DNA of 64,000 nt from Apostichopus japonicus (taxonomy: Eukaryota > Echinodermata > Holothuroidea > Aspidochirotida > Stichopodidae). Location: the NCBI RefSeq assembly GCF_037975245.1, contig NC_092563.1:27987960-28051959 (forward strand). Direction: 5' to 3'. Within the stretch, counting starts at the first letter, position 1. Each line of letters opens with the position of its first letter. The notes below the pieces were generated by a model that saw only the letters and a list, made by a program, of their open reading frames with translations, was not told the origin of the DNA and ran no database searches. Below, in pieces: positions 11,068-23,050 of this stretch. The position numbers were made by a program, and so were the translations under genes.

Positions 11068-11072
11068 TTTTT
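11068..11072 (+). terminator. RNA polymerase III terminator of tRNA-Met
   Basis: A run of five T shortly downstream of the tRNA 3' end, the normal signal for RNA polymerase III release. Confidence 0.75.
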
Positions 11073-11142
11073 AACATCTTTTCTACTACCTCTTTTTCAA
11101 TTTACATCGAAAGGCAGTGACCTACTATGAAATTCTGCGACC

Positions 11143-12058
11143 ATTGAATAATAATAATAATAAGACTTATAATGCGCACACACCACTCAAAGAATGTTCA
11201 TGGCGCAAATGACAATGAGAAATGATACAAATAATACAGAATAATACAAAACAATGACAGAAGAAAAACTTAATGGTATAAGATCATATAAAAGCTTTTG
11301 TCATTAAGTGGGATTTTATGCTCTTCTTAAAGTTAGAGAGAGTAGATGTTTTTCTGATTTTTAAGGGAAGTTGGTTCCATAAGCAAGGGGCAGAAACAAT
11401 AAATGACCTATCCCCCCAAGAATGTTTGGACTTAATTTCAGATAATAAAATTGAGAGCTGGATCTTAGATTACGAGAGGGGACATAAATATGTAATAAGT
11501 CAGAAATATACATTGGACCATGTCCTTTAAGTGATTTATAAACAATAAGGAGAATTTTATACATAATACGATATTTTACAGGTAGCCAGTGCAGGTTTTT
11601 TAAGACAGGTCGGATATGACAATGCTTATGAGAATGAGTTACAATACGTGCAGCTGAGTTTTGGATTAATTGGAGTCTATGAATCTGTTCATGTGGAAGA
11701 CCGAGGAGTAAGGAATTGCCCATATCCAACCTTGAAGTGATAAAAGAATGTACAATTTGTTCAGTTGCCTTATCATTTAAATAGTTTCGTAATTTGTAGA
11801 TTCCTCTGAGATGAAATGCAGCAGAACTTGTTATTTTGGAAATGTGGCGTTTCATAGACATATTGGAATCGAAAATTACACCAAGATTACGCGCATGAGT
11901 GGAAGGGCGAACCTGAACATTACCAATTGATATGAATGGAATATTAATTTTAGCAAGCTGATGACAAGAACCAAAAACTCAGTTTTTTCTTCATTAAGCT
12001 TCAAAAAATTACGTCTCATCCACAAACGGAATAGTGGGTCTGCTAATCAACACCGATC
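11143..12058 (-). pseudogene. CR1-like LINE fragment: 3' end of reverse transcriptase, frameshifted
   Basis: Two reading-frame blocks on the minus strand. The upstream block (about 12058-11980) contains the CR1-typical WMRRNFLKLNEEKTEFL. After a frameshift, the downstream block reads NLGVIFDSNMSMKRHISKIT and continues to 11361 with ARIVTHSHKHCHIRPVLKNL then HWLPVKYRIMYKILLIVYKS. This is the end of the RT domain plus the post-RT region of CR1/L2/Jockey-type elements. The 5' end is truncated, there is no endonuclease, and the 3' end finishes in an (ATT)n tail near 11143-11160. A dead insertion between the tRNA and GFOD. Confidence 0.85.
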
Positions 12059-12059
12059 T

Positions 12060-13332
12060 TCACACTGCCGAACGAGGCATAAAAGTTTCATTTTTATTGT
12101 CAGAAGCTTACCAGTAGTGAGATAGGAGTATAAAATGATATGAGTTTCGTACTTTTCATTTATAAGTAATAACTTGGCTCAAAGGGATTTATATACCTCT
12201 TTCCCTGTTATCTGCCAGCAAAGATGATATTGTCTCCTAAGTCCAGTCCACCAATATACTTGCTTTATTAGTGCTCTTCCCATGCCCCTGGGCTGATTGC
12301 AACTTCCTTGGAGCTTTCAATGTGATTTTGTGTGAAGAAGTGTCAAGTCAAATGTAGGCAGTGATGATGGATAAGTAATCTTGGACAATTTCTTAGAATG
12401 AGACATAAATTTAAACATAGTTAACATTGGACCAGACTATGGGTAAAATTCTTTAATTTTATTTTCTCTTCAGATTATCCAAGTTCAAAGGAACAATCTA
12501 TCACACACGCACCCACTTAAAATCAATTAAATTTCTTTGCAAACTCAAATCTGGGTTTAAAAGACAAATGGCAAATATGGTTTAGATGGTCAAAATGTTA
12601 TCCTTATAAAAACTGAACATATTTGTTGTATGAAGTTTTGACAATGGGCCCAATTTTTAAAGTATAAATTTAATTTAATTATGCATGGGTTTAAACAAAT
12701 TTAAAGACAAAAATACAAAACTTATATTACAGAAAATTTCTGGAACAAGTTTGTAAAGTAATAAATTAATCATATTTGAAAAGTCTATCATATTTTGAAA
12801 CTTATTAACTTGAATAACAAATAAGAAGCATCACATTAAATTATCCTCCAAGCTAAGACTGTAAATTGTTTACTTAGTGGTTAAGTTTCCATCGAACGAG
12901 AATAAAACAAATTGTGTTCATAAAATACATACATTTATGCTCAATTTGACAGTGTACATTTGTTACAAGCATATAACACACAATCAAATTGATTGTGTAT
13001 AGTTCTTAAAAACATATTTCACTAATTAGCATACAGTTTTATTTTTTTCTAAAAATAGCTAAAATTTCTTGGAATATTAAAATATCGACATACTCTCTGT
13101 TGATATTGGAGCTGACTAATAAAAACCAATGCCTGAATACTTTGAACTATCTGCACTTTTTTACCATCCTGTAAGTTTCAATGAACCATCCTACAACCTA
13201 CCTTTCATTCTATAAAATGGATTTTTCTTAAAAATTTATGTCCTCACAGTTTGACTTAATAGGTCTTTTAACAGCTCAAAGTAAAGAGAAGATTTACGAT
13301 GCTACACACTTACTTCCGTAGAATTGAAAGTT
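12060..13332. other. Intergenic / GFOD 3' flank, no gene seen
   Basis: AT-rich DNA with no ORF or repeat I can name. It probably includes the GFOD 3'UTR; a minus-strand AATAAA lies at about 13038-13043, some 290 nt after the stop codon. Confidence 0.5.
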
Positions 13333-14469
13333 TTAAAAAAGAGAAAAATCATCTCCATTTTCTTTATGTAAATCAACGTTTTCCCACTGTCCTGATTTAT
13401 TGGAAACCCTAATGGCGTCTAAGACTGTCTGAATGTACAGAGCATCTTCAAATGTTGCTGCAAATGTGATCGGTTCTGGATCCCAATTTAAACGTTCCTT
13501 CCTCCTTTCAAATGACTCTTTTAAGACATCAATTAACTTTAGAAGACCTTTATGGTATAAGACTGGTAACTCTGGAATAGACTGCAAACTGTATTTTTGT
13601 TTTTCAGGTATATGTTGAATATCTGCAAGCAGGAGCTGTTCTCTGGGCATGGATGCAGTCTGTCCGTGCAGATCGGCATCTCTTATCAATAACCTCCCGT
13701 CTGAACCAATAATTAGGACCTCTTGTCGGAACTGACCGGGCACGTGGGTATTGAGCGTGATGGTGGCTGTGGCACCACGGCTCAGCTCAGCTTGGAAAGT
13801 GCAAAAGTCATCACTTGTGATGTGCCTGATGCCACTTATACAGTCAGTCTGTTTGACAAATGTTTTCAGCATTCCTCTCACCTTAACTATTTTCTCTCCT
13901 GTGAGGAAAGTTATGATGTCGATGATGTGTGGGCCTATAGTGTTCAAAACCCCACCACCCATGTTCTCATCACAGCTCCAGTTGTACTTGTCTCCAAGAA
14001 GGCTCCCACAAGACATCTTAATATCACAAAGGAAAACATCTCCAATCTCTCTGTCCTGAATCATTTTTTTGGTCCTAAGGTAAGACGGTAAGAATCTAAG
14101 CCCCAGGGTCATGACCGACATTAAGGATGGGTAATACTGTGCAGCTGTCACCATCTTAACAGCGTCCTCTTTCTTCAGCCCTGGAGGACGCTCGCAGAGG
14201 ACATGCTTACCAATACTGAGAGCATTCGAAGCCACCTGAGAGTGAAGATGGGGAGGGCAGGTCACCCAAACAAGATCGACTTCTTGATGCAGTAAAACAT
14301 CTTCTATCTTATCTGTGTGGAATGGAATTCGAAAATGTCGAGCTGTCTCGGTTGCTTGTTCCAGAGTTGGTCCCCAGATTGCAACAACTTTGATACCGAC
14401 TGAGTGAAGGGTGGATAACAGGAGATTAGTAAGTGGTCCTGTACCCACAACTCCAACTCCCTCTAGCAT
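13333..14469 (-). CDS. GFOD: Glucose-fructose oxidoreductase domain protein (GFOD1/2-type)
   Basis: 378-residue protein, close to the vertebrate GFOD1/GFOD2 length of about 385-390. The N-terminal Rossmann fold begins at residue 4 (GVGVVGTGPL). DVLLHQEVDL is at 57-66, AAQYYPSLMS at 109-118, KYNWSCDENMGGG at 161-173, then LLKTFVKQ and ITSDDFCTF near 200-225, all matching GFOD signatures. The usual Gfo/Idh/MocA EKP motif is replaced by CERPP (92-96), in line with the atypical active site of GFODs. KYNWSCD looks more GFOD1-like, but invertebrates usually have one GFOD, so I do not assign 1 or 2. The substrate is unknown. The start is the MLEGVG methionine. Forty-four upstream in-frame codons are discounted because an acceptor (TATTTAAACAG) lies 4 nt before this ATG, indicating a non-coding 5' exon. 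Confidence 0.95.
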   Translation of the reverse strand: MLEGVGVVGTGPLTNLLLSTLHSVGIKVVAIWGPTLEQATETARHFRIPFHTDKIEDVLLHQEVDLVWVTCPPHLHSQVASNALSIGKHVLCERPPGLKKEDAVKMVTAAQYYPSLMSVMTLGLRFLPSYLRTKKMIQDREIGDVFLCDIKMSCGSLLGDKYNWSCDENMGGGVLNTIGPHIIDIITFLTGEKIVKVRGMLKTFVKQTDCISGIRHITSDDFCTFQAELSRGATATITLNTHVPGQFRQEVLIIGSDGRLLIRDADLHGQTASMPREQLLLADIQHIPEKQKYSLQSIPELPVLYHKGLLKLIDVLKESFERRKERLNWDPEPITFAATFEDALYIQTVLDAIRVSNKSGQWENVDLHKENGDDFSLF

Positions 14470-14636
14470 GATTCTGTTTAAATACCAAACCAGCCGATAT
14501 GAAAACCTGTGAATAATCAATGTGAGAAAAATGTCAAAAGGCATTCTAAGTTTCTGAGGTAACTCAATTACTTTTACTATAAATTTCTGTTCAGTAAACA
14601 AATTAACACTGAGATGGCAATTTTATCATAAAGAAA

Positions 14637-14665
14637 AAAGGGGGAAGGTGGGGGGGGGGGGAGGT
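14637..14665. repeat. Poly-G rich tract
   Basis: Runs of G, including a 12-base run, just upstream of the GFOD coding exon and inside its presumed first intron. A candidate G-quadruplex or replication-slippage site. Confidence 0.6.
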
Positions 14666-15397
14666 GCTTCATTGAATGTCTTTCACTAGTATTTTCCATT
14701 TGAGGTTAACTCTAACCACTAAATACAAGTGAGGGGAGTGCTATGTACTAGAAAAAGCAGGCTTCTGTTTGCAGACCTAGAAATGTTCATCATGAATACC
14801 AACTACAGAACAGTGGAAAGATCAAAGCATCTGTCTGCAAATAATTTAGAAGGGGCAAAAGGACATCGTCCGGAAACCGTGATTATTTTCCTCCCAACAG
14901 TACCAAGAAGAGAACCCTGGACTTGACTGAAGGTTGAATGCATCAGGCTTTAACTTTTAGTGGGTTTCCATGAATATAGATGATAAAGTGATTCACAGTT
15001 GGAATATGCATCTAAAGGAGAATTGGGCTGAAGGATGCAAAAGGTAAATAGTAGTAGTATCGACTAACAGCAGATACATGTATAAGACTAATACAGATGG
15101 TATATTTCAGTGTCTGCTACACAGGCGTCTCATCCTATGCAAATATGTAATTGATAATCAGTGATCCAATACAATAGAAACGATACGTTTCAGATACCTA
15201 TAGAAATGATACAAGCAATGTTGTTGTGGCTCACTTCCGCGACAAAATTTAATTTCACCGACTGCTGATCGTTATTTCTTATCACACAATGTCGTTAAGA
15301 CTAAGATAAAGTAGATTTCGTTGCGGTAATAAATAACTCAAGGTTAGATAAGCTGTTTATCTAATGAGAAACTGCAATAACTGAAACATGAACTTAC

Positions 15398-15440
15398 ACT
15401 TTTATTCCCAGCTTTATTGCTTACTTCCGGAAACGTCGAT
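15398..15440 (-). promoter_or_regulatory. Candidate GFOD 5' exon / promoter with ETS-type motif
   Basis: A minus-strand donor GTAAGTTC at 15397 could end a non-coding first exon that splices to the acceptor at 14474. About 25 bp upstream, ACTTCCGGAA (15423-15432) is a palindromic ETS/GABP core, and a second CACTTCCGC lies near 15231. Inference from motif and distance only. Confidence 0.35.
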
Positions 15441-15649
15441 GTTGTTATTTTAATCAGCTCTGAACCAGCGTTGATCAAAGCGGTTGACCAGAAGAACGGT
15501 GCTACCTGTTTGCTAGGAAAACTTTCCAGTAATAAATGTTTTGATTTGGTAATAAATGTTTGAGTGGTGCAGGTTATCCTCTTGTGGATATTTTGTCGAG
15601 TTTTTCAAGAAATTCACATTTTAAATCTTTTTAATACAAACACTTAAAT

Positions 15650-18600
15650 CTAAAGTGACGATTTCCAGGGGCAGTCCAAGGATTTCATTTGCATTCCTGG
15701 ATTAAAATTGTCCCCAGAATCGGTCCCAGAGTCTATGAACTGGCCCAGCAAATATCCCCAATTTTGTAAAAAGACACTGAACCAACATCAATCAATCATT
15801 TCTTAGGGTGTAATTCACATGGAAGACATCTGTTCGCACCTAACGGTAAGTAATACGACTCCCACTTACCTGCATTTGTGTTGACATTGGATTTGTAATT
15901 TTGACAAAATACTTGTTTCTATAATATGAGGTGTTCTAAACTCAGTGAGGCATTTGACCATCATCCTTGAAACATAGAACCAACATACTCCACTATTTTA
16001 AACGAAGAACCTGCAAGTAACTCTTGATGTCAATAGGGGGCGGTGGAGAGGGCAACTTTAATATCAAGACCCCAGATTTCCTGCAAAATATGTAGTCACC
16101 TTACAGTAACCACCCTGCACTAACTTGCACTACTTTGTTGCATTGTAATAATTGTAGTTCTTTGGCCATCTTGCTAAAGAGTAGGTGGCATAGTTCGGTG
16201 TGGTGGCAGAGGGAATGGTAGGAATGGGCATTGGGGTACTGGTTATCACCATGGATAAACAAGTTCTGTTCACTATGCAGGTCTACTTGTGATATTTGGC
16301 ACAGGGGATATTATTATTATTATTTTTCCTTTAGCTGAATAAACTGAATAATGGGTCCATGAGGAGGCTGCTTAATTCTGGAAAATCGTTGCCTTAAGTT
16401 AACATCGGTGACCTGCATTGTAAACTAACACGTAATAGCCTAAGCAGAGCAGATATCCAGTATTTGATTGTCAAAAGATAGGTTGGGGAAGGGGGAAGGT
16501 TTGAAGCATGGTAGGTGATGACTCACACATTCCTTCAAATTTGTGTGATCCCCAGGCACCCCTCCCATGGCTCCTGCCCGGTATTCCCTACTCTTTCCTA
16601 CATCCGCATCCCACCCCTCCACCACCTCAACCCCACCCATTTACTGTCTTTTGTATAACTGCCTGGAGAAAAATTCAGCTCTTTTCTCATTTCCAGCTTT
16701 ACAATGACAACAACTGCAAACAAAGGATACATTGCAATGGTCCAAACTTAATTCAGTTCTGATGTTGCATTCCTTTCTAAATAGTTTCCATTTCAACCAT
16801 AGACTATCCAGAGAAATCTCAAAGCTTACATAACTTAATGTGAAAGAATTTGAAGATGGACAAAAGAAATAAATACACCCACAACTTTTGGCATCATTCA
16901 ATATTAATTACAAGTTTATTTAACTCTCTCTGTTTCTCTCTCAGTTACTCATTATTTTTCATCACGTCCCCTTTCCTCCCCAATAAATGAAGACAATTAA
17001 CCCTCATATGCCCATGACAAATTATCGAACAGCTGGTAGCATCCGGTTGGAACGAACACCATTAAGCATAATCAGTGATTTAAGATTTAACTAAAGACAC
17101 GAAATATTTGAATAAAATATACTACAAAATGTGGGTATTTTATGTCAGAGTTATTAACAAGCAAAGAAATCTCCTGGAAAGTCATAAATAATTCCTTTGA
17201 GTGATGTAAACAATCTTTTCCAGAAAATTAATTTGAAGAAATCATAAATCAAATAAAATGGTGGCATGGACAAACATAGGATAAGTCTATTATAATACAC
17301 TTCATATGAATCATGAACCAGCGGAAAGGATGGGGGTATATGTCACAAATGTTAGATCATCTTCACAAAAAAATACCAAAGACTGCTGAAAGAACAATCA
17401 CAGAAACTTCTTTGTACTTTTTTAAACTTGGGTCAAATTCACAATATTGATTATGACAAACTCTTTAGTGTGTTGTATATGATGGAATCTTTTTGAGTAT
17501 TACCCAAGGATAGACAATCAAGTGACAGCGATATTTCAAGGAAATTGAAAGTAAACGAGATATCAACAGGCATAAACTAACTGGCCAAGTCAAGTCTGGT
17601 AAATAAATTCACCAGAGAACTCTGTTATGTTTACCATGGTTGTGGAATTGAAACCGTAATGGTGAACCATGGCTGATAAATTGATTCCTTTGACGGTGAA
17701 CCTATTTTTGAGAAATTAAATTCCACAATGGTAAATGATGCTTTAGGACATGGATCTCTGAAGTTGTAAACATAGGTCAAGGAATTTAACTTCCACAATG
17801 GTGAACCATGGTTTACAGAGTTAAAGTTCATTGTGAACCATGGTTGAGGAATTGCAATCCATGATACATGAACCATGGTCAAGAAAGTTGACTGGTTTAT
17901 AACTATTTCATCAACTTCTTCTGAATTATTTCCTTTTTTTTTCTTTAGAGGTGGGCATTTTCTTATTTGTTTTAATTCCATGGTAGGACATCAGCCTGGC
18001 ATCCTTAAGATCTCAAGTGCCCTCCCTCCATTCATCTATATCTCTAATGCTTAGCAATTGTTAATATCTCTCCACAGAATATTAGCTATTATAAGCTGAT
18101 TTCATCTTCTTCCATACAACAATGTTAATTTATGCTAACTAAATGTAACATAAGGGAAGACCTCCTAACATTTTTATTACAGGTTTTCATCAAATGTATA
18201 GCAGAAGGTTGGAAACTATTTCACACTTTTGATTGCCACCGACTATAGAAAAAAAATGATACTTTTCTGGTAATAGAAACCATTTTTTCAAACTACCAGG
18301 AAGGCCTACATTTTGCATCATTCATCAAGTATTTTATGTTCAATTTTATTCATATCTTATTTGACAGGTTCAAAACAGCTTACGGACTGAATAAACTAAT
18401 TGAATAAGTTCCAACTGTCTTTTTTTTTTAATGTTTATTTTTTTATTTAAATAAGGATTAAATACAATTCTAAATTCTGTCTCCAGTCTTTTACCTTGTT
18501 TTCTTGTAAGAGAAAGGAGCAGTTTCTGAGAAAAGAAAAAAAAGTATACAAAAATGAAAACATCTATATCAATACAAGAATTAATACGACTCCAGACAGA

Positions 18601-20990
18601 CCAAAACAATCCCACTTTTAAACTGTTAACTTGAACAAATTTCAGTTCCAATAGTTGGACTCTTCTGCAAAGTGAAAAACTTTGGTGACTCTGGCATCGC
18701 AAGCCTTTTTTTTTGGCATATCGCAAAAAACAAGTGATATTACTACTTTCAAAAGTCTGCGTTATTTTATTTAATATAGTGAATACAATAGAAATCATGA
18801 TAGAGAATGATAGCAGAAGTCAAGGACAATGCATGTATTGTTCTTGTGAAATGTAATAGGCAGTAAGGAAAAGGAAAAACAAAAAACTCAATACCACTCC
18901 TACTGCTGGTTTGAAACAGACAGAACCTCTTCCAGGAGAAACAGATACAGACACGAGACGGAAAAGATCCCAGGTAAAGAATTCCACAACAGTTTTACCG
19001 ATTGCTATATAAACCCCTTTCAAACCAATTCCTGTTTTTTCATGACCATATTTTTCCACAAACATCACCTTCCAGGAGTTTGTAACGTAACTAACTGGAG
19101 TAATGAGCAACAGGCAGCCTTGGAACTAACAGTATAGAGAATTTGTAGTGTTCCATAATATATAACTATAACAATTAAAAAGTGGATGCCTAAGGTCACT
19201 ACTAAGTCATCCACAAAATGTGTTTCTCATGTTTTAACATGGCACATGGCTCTTGCTCGAAAAGTAACTTTAGTGGCCTAAGATACTTGGGCAATATAGA
19301 TAGCTATTAAACATGTAGGCTGCATAAGACTTATGACATGGAACATGATATTGACACTCGTTCCCCTCGGTGAGTGAAGAGAACGCGCTTAGCAACATGT
19401 TTTAAATTATGTATGCAAATGACACTCTTATGTATAAGCAGGCAGTTAAATCTCTCCATTTCTATGCATATTATATAAATCTGTATCAAACACATATTTC
19501 TGACAGACCTACTTTTAGCAAGTTCCCAGCAGAAACTTTTCCAAAGTTAAGATACCATATGACAACTGCTCCCCCCCCACCCCCCCAAAAAAATTAATAA
19601 TAATAAATAGGTTACACAAAATCACGCTGCATATAATATGAATAACTTGCTTTAGACTTTGTAAGCTGTAATTTGCAATGGGCTGTAACTTTGACCAAAT
19701 ATCACCAAACCATGGAATACTTGCTGGTTATTGGAGACACCTCAATCAAGCTAACAGCTATATACGTTTACAACCAGTCAGAGGCTTCTTGTTTTCAATT
19801 TATTGTTTAATCCAATTCCATATATTATGTGTCCCACCAAATTAAATGCAATGTGTTTTTGTTTTAATTGCAAACCTTTCAGGTTTAAAGCCTGATGTTA
19901 TCATATTTGCTATGACTAAAGTAAACAGACTTGTGTTTCAAGATACCTTTGTCTTACCTTAAATCATCAAAATAGTTAAATGACAGATTGTGACAGAAGT
20001 AAATACAGAGGTGACTGTCTCTACAGCTCCTTCAACTTGCTACTTTGATATCCCAATGTTTGCCTTCTCAATTATACTAGTCTATTCCTGCCAAACATCA
20101 ATACACTTTGTGAGACATTTGACATTTACATAAGTGTCTATAAATACTGGTCATCTGCTGTGTAATTGGATCTCCTTGCTCCTCCTCACCCAAATAATAA
20201 ACCCAGCTAATGAAAGCTACAAGACAGAAAGCACTTGATATACAAATATCTTTTACATCTTACTACTACATTAACCCTAATATACACACCCATCGATATC
20301 AGAAATGCATATTGAAATAATTGCCCAATGTCCTCACATTTCAACCAAATTTCCAACGACTGATTTTCAACTTTACCTTTAATTATACCCATTCCCAGTC
20401 TCTTACCACTCCTCCACTACATGAACGTTTGCCACCAAAATGGAAAAAAAAAAAGGGGGGGGGAGGGTAAAGACCTGTGCTAAAAAACAAATACAAGCAT
20501 ATGGAATTCGTGTGTCGCTGTGGATATAATACTACTTTTATGTCTATGAGAAACTTCTTCGTATTCTTCTGAAAGTCTCCCAAATACAATTTGCTATCGA
20601 CTAAATATGCCGACTTACTTGCCTTGCTCTGTATTACATTAATAACGCTATCAATTCTAAATGAAAGTATGACATCAAATCTTCTCCATGGAATGACAAT
20701 TTGACCTATATTTTGCCTGCATATTAAAACTCAAGAGTTACTGTGGATCAAATCTGTCAATCAACACTATTCCAGCCAGTTGTAACAATCACTTTTTGCC
20801 ATTTTGTTAAATCATGATCATAAGCTGAAGTAAATGAGCAACTGAAATAGGCACAAAAAGATGCATATGCATAACTCAAAAAAAAAAAAAAAAATACTAA
20901 TAATATGCCTTGATGTAACAACTCAAGAATATGCAAAATGTATTCTGAATATACATAAATTCCTGTTGCTTCCGAAAATGCACACACATA
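15650..20990. other. Intergenic region between GFOD promoter side and AP1G1 3' end
   Basis: About 5.3 kb with no convincing exon on either strand. It contains a degenerate tandem repeat at 17630-17885, homopolymer C/G tracts (19570-19590, 20457-20465) and poly-A/T tracts (18415-18450, 20878-20895). The AP1G1 3'UTR must enter it from the right. Confidence 0.6.
17630..17885. repeat. Degenerate tandem repeat around CCACAATGGTGAACCATGG
   Basis: Five to six diverged copies of a 40-60 bp unit with core TTCCACAATGGTGAACCATGG, including palindromic CCATGG sites near 17635, 17668, 17805, 17838 and 17875. No relation to a gene is seen. Confidence 0.6.
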
Positions 20991-20991
20991 T

Positions 20992-20997
20992 TTTATT
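20992..20997 (-). terminator. AP1G1: Candidate poly(A) signal of AP1G1
   Basis: AATAAA on the minus strand, 131 nt downstream of the AP1G1 stop codon. It would give a short 3'UTR; further AATAAA hexamers in this AT-rich DNA may also be used. Confidence 0.4.
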
Positions 20998-21127
20998 ATC
21001 AATATGCCTATATCATAAGAGTCCCGGTATACATATTTTTCGAAGAGAACTGTTACTGAAGCATATTGGACAAGACCATTCCTCTTTTGCTTTTTACACC
21101 TGTCTTGTTGCTGGCTGTTCGGTCACT

Positions 21128-21331
21128 TCAAGAAGTGAAGAGATATGCAGGAAAGTTGTTGATGACTCCGACGTCGTTCACGGGGGCACCATTGACAATG
21201 TAGGTGAGTCGATACCTCATCTTGAGGGATAATCCCTGTGGATTACTGACCTTCATAATCTGGGTCAAGACACCAGAGTTGTTTGGAGGGACGCTGTTGC
21301 CTGAAGGGGTGAGTAGTTTTAACTGAATAGC
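21128..21331 (-). CDS. AP1G1: AP1G1 exon 20 (ear C terminus, stop codon)
   Basis: 67 residues plus TGA (21128-21130). It begins AIQLKLLTPSGNSVPPNNSG, continues VLTQIMKVSNPQGLSLKMRY and ends NDVGVINNFPAYLFTS. Compare the human ear end LRMRIKLTYN...VNNFPPQSWQ. The gamma-ear beta-sandwich binds accessory proteins; the basic KMRYR segment corresponds to the binding-site arginine/lysine cluster. Acceptor CCTTGACAG. Confidence 0.96.
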   Translation of the reverse strand, partial: AIQLKLLTPSGNSVPPNNSGVLTQIMKVSNPQGLSLKMRYRLTYIVNGAPVNDVGVINNFPAYLFTS

Positions 21332-21495
21332 CTGTCAAGGAAAAAATGGAGGGGAAACAAAGTGAATACAGAGTCAAATAACAGCTAGAATTATTGAGAA
21401 GATGGTACCTTATGAAAGACAAAGATAGACAGTCTAAAGGTGACAAACAAACAAACTGAAAGAAGGAAACACAGAAAGCATCAAAAGAAACTTAC

Positions 21496-21668
21496 TTTAG
21501 GTACAGCAGCTTCAAAGAGGAAACTTTCAAATTGAGCTCCAGTGGAATTGGTCGCTTTCATCGTAATGTCAACATTTTTCGTAATGCTATCTCGTTCGAA
21601 AGCAAACTCTATCTTGAGACCATCTTTCTCTAGAGCAGTGATAGGAGGAAAAACCGGGGCTGAGGGAG
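21496..21668 (-). CDS. AP1G1: AP1G1 exon 19 (start of ear domain)
   Basis: 173 nt, entering in phase 1 and leaving in phase 0. It contains ITALEKDGLKIEFAFERDS and ends FLFEAAVPK (human: SKNGLKIEFTFERSN ... FVFQAAVPK). Acceptor CCTCATAG, donor GTAAGT. Confidence 0.96.
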
Positions 21669-22217
21669 CTATGAGGAAACAAGAAAAGAAGAGAAATGTT
21701 AAAAAACAAAAAATTAAAAAACAAAATTTAACTCTGTAAAATAATAGAGTATATTACTTACATACATTTTTTGGGTGCAATGCTATGACTGTTATTTTTA
21801 TCATGAGAGACTGATCTATTGTGAGTGGGTATCGATCTGAACAAACTCAAAAGATATCTTTCATGATAACAACAGAAAGTTCTACAAAGTCAATAAAGAG
21901 GAAACTAAAAGTAAAGTGAATATTCTGTATCATATATTTATGTAGATATCTAGAAGGCTGGCAAGACTCCATTTGTTTCATAATTCAATGTTTGAGCTGA
22001 TCTGGAGATAAATTAAACTTTCATATCTAATCAACACGGAGACATGTGTCGTAGTAAAAACAGTAATAAAGCACATGTCTCTACATATTAGTCATCTCAT
22101 AGCAATGCTATTCAAATTTATATGGCATGACCAACATTGAATGGTGACATACAACATGTAGGGGTTTGGGGTAGGGGGTTATGAGAGGGGGCTGATGACT
22201 GGTCCAGTAATACTTAC

Positions 22218-22376
22218 CAATATTATTGATAAGAGATCCACCCATCAGATCCGGCACAGCAGGCTGTGAGGGCATAGTAGTGGGAGATAAGGCATTCAAA
22301 CCATCTAATAGATTCATAGCAGGGGCAGGTTGTTGCATGGGAGGGATGGGGTTACTCGGTGCACTGAAATCTAAAT
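22218..22376 (-). CDS. AP1G1: AP1G1 exon 18 (hinge)
   Basis: 159 nt, phase 1 in and out. Pro/Gln/Ala-rich hinge: SAPSNPIPPMQQPAPAMNLL then DGLNALSPTTMP and VPDLMGGSLINNI. NLLDGLNAL matches human FLLDGLSS. Acceptor GTGTTCAG, donor GTAAGT. Confidence 0.94.
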
Positions 22377-22589
22377 CTGAACACACAAAGACAAGAAGGA
22401 AAAAATAGCATTTTTAACATTGATCAAATCAAATAATAGGGTGACCTTACAATGAAAAGTACTAACAGAGACACTTACCATCTCAACAACAAACAAAAAC
22501 AGACAGCTAGTTTTGAATACTCTTTTCGATTCGATGCGATTACCTGGAAGATCCTATTCCACAATTTTTCTCTGTAGCCTTTTCATCTC

Positions 22590-22765
22590 TGAAACGGTTT
22601 CATCTCTATTGTTCAGTCTATATTTGTACTCTATCCATTGTTCATTGTTCTAATTTATTTTTAAGTCCATCTGTCTAGTCTAAATGTGTCCATAATCTGT
22701 TTTCATTTCAGTTTGTCTTTGAAAGAGATCCTGCTAGGAACGAAACCTCAGGCCCTCTAACTTAT
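22590..22765 (+). repeat. Interspersed repeat R2, copy 1 (core AGATCCTGCTAGGA)
   Basis: The core TTGAAAGAGATCCTGCTAGG, followed by AACCTCAGGCC and a preceding TTTTCATTTCAGTTT segment, recurs at about 29350-29480 in the same orientation. GATCCTGCTAGGATC in copy 2 is a near-palindrome. Located in the AP1G1 intron 17-18. Such cores are typical of SINE or LINE 3' ends; the class is not settled. Confidence 0.6.
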
Positions 22766-23050
22766 ACTTTTACCTGCACATGCTTCTGGCAGTAGATGAG
22801 CAGTTTGCTAACAGTTTTTTTTTGCTCTCTTGGAATAAACTTCACAAGATACTGGGTAGCCTGCTAGAGAAGGTGCTCCTTTCAAGCCCCAAGTGTACCA
22901 ATGTGTTTGCCTTGACAGTATCAGTCAGAACATTTACAAGGAAACAAGGGGGTGGGGTTGGCAAACAAGCGGGGGTGGAGTTGGCAAACGAGGGGTGGTG
23001 GGGTGGCTTAGTTACCTTTACTTGTATCATGGCATTGTTAATCAACCTAC

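Noticed and set aside
13723-14091. Plus-strand ORFs opposite GFOD
   Set aside because: Antisense shadows of the conserved GFOD coding exon.
14470-14601. 44 extra N-terminal codons on GFOD (MFTEQKF...)
   Set aside because: They lie upstream of a good splice acceptor and have no counterpart in GFOD proteins. MLEGVG is the conserved start.
18370-19110. Two minus-strand ORFs of 96-142 codons between GFOD and AP1G1
   Set aside because: AT-rich, Phe/Leu/Ser/Lys composition typical of chance frames, with no domain and no supporting splice structure.
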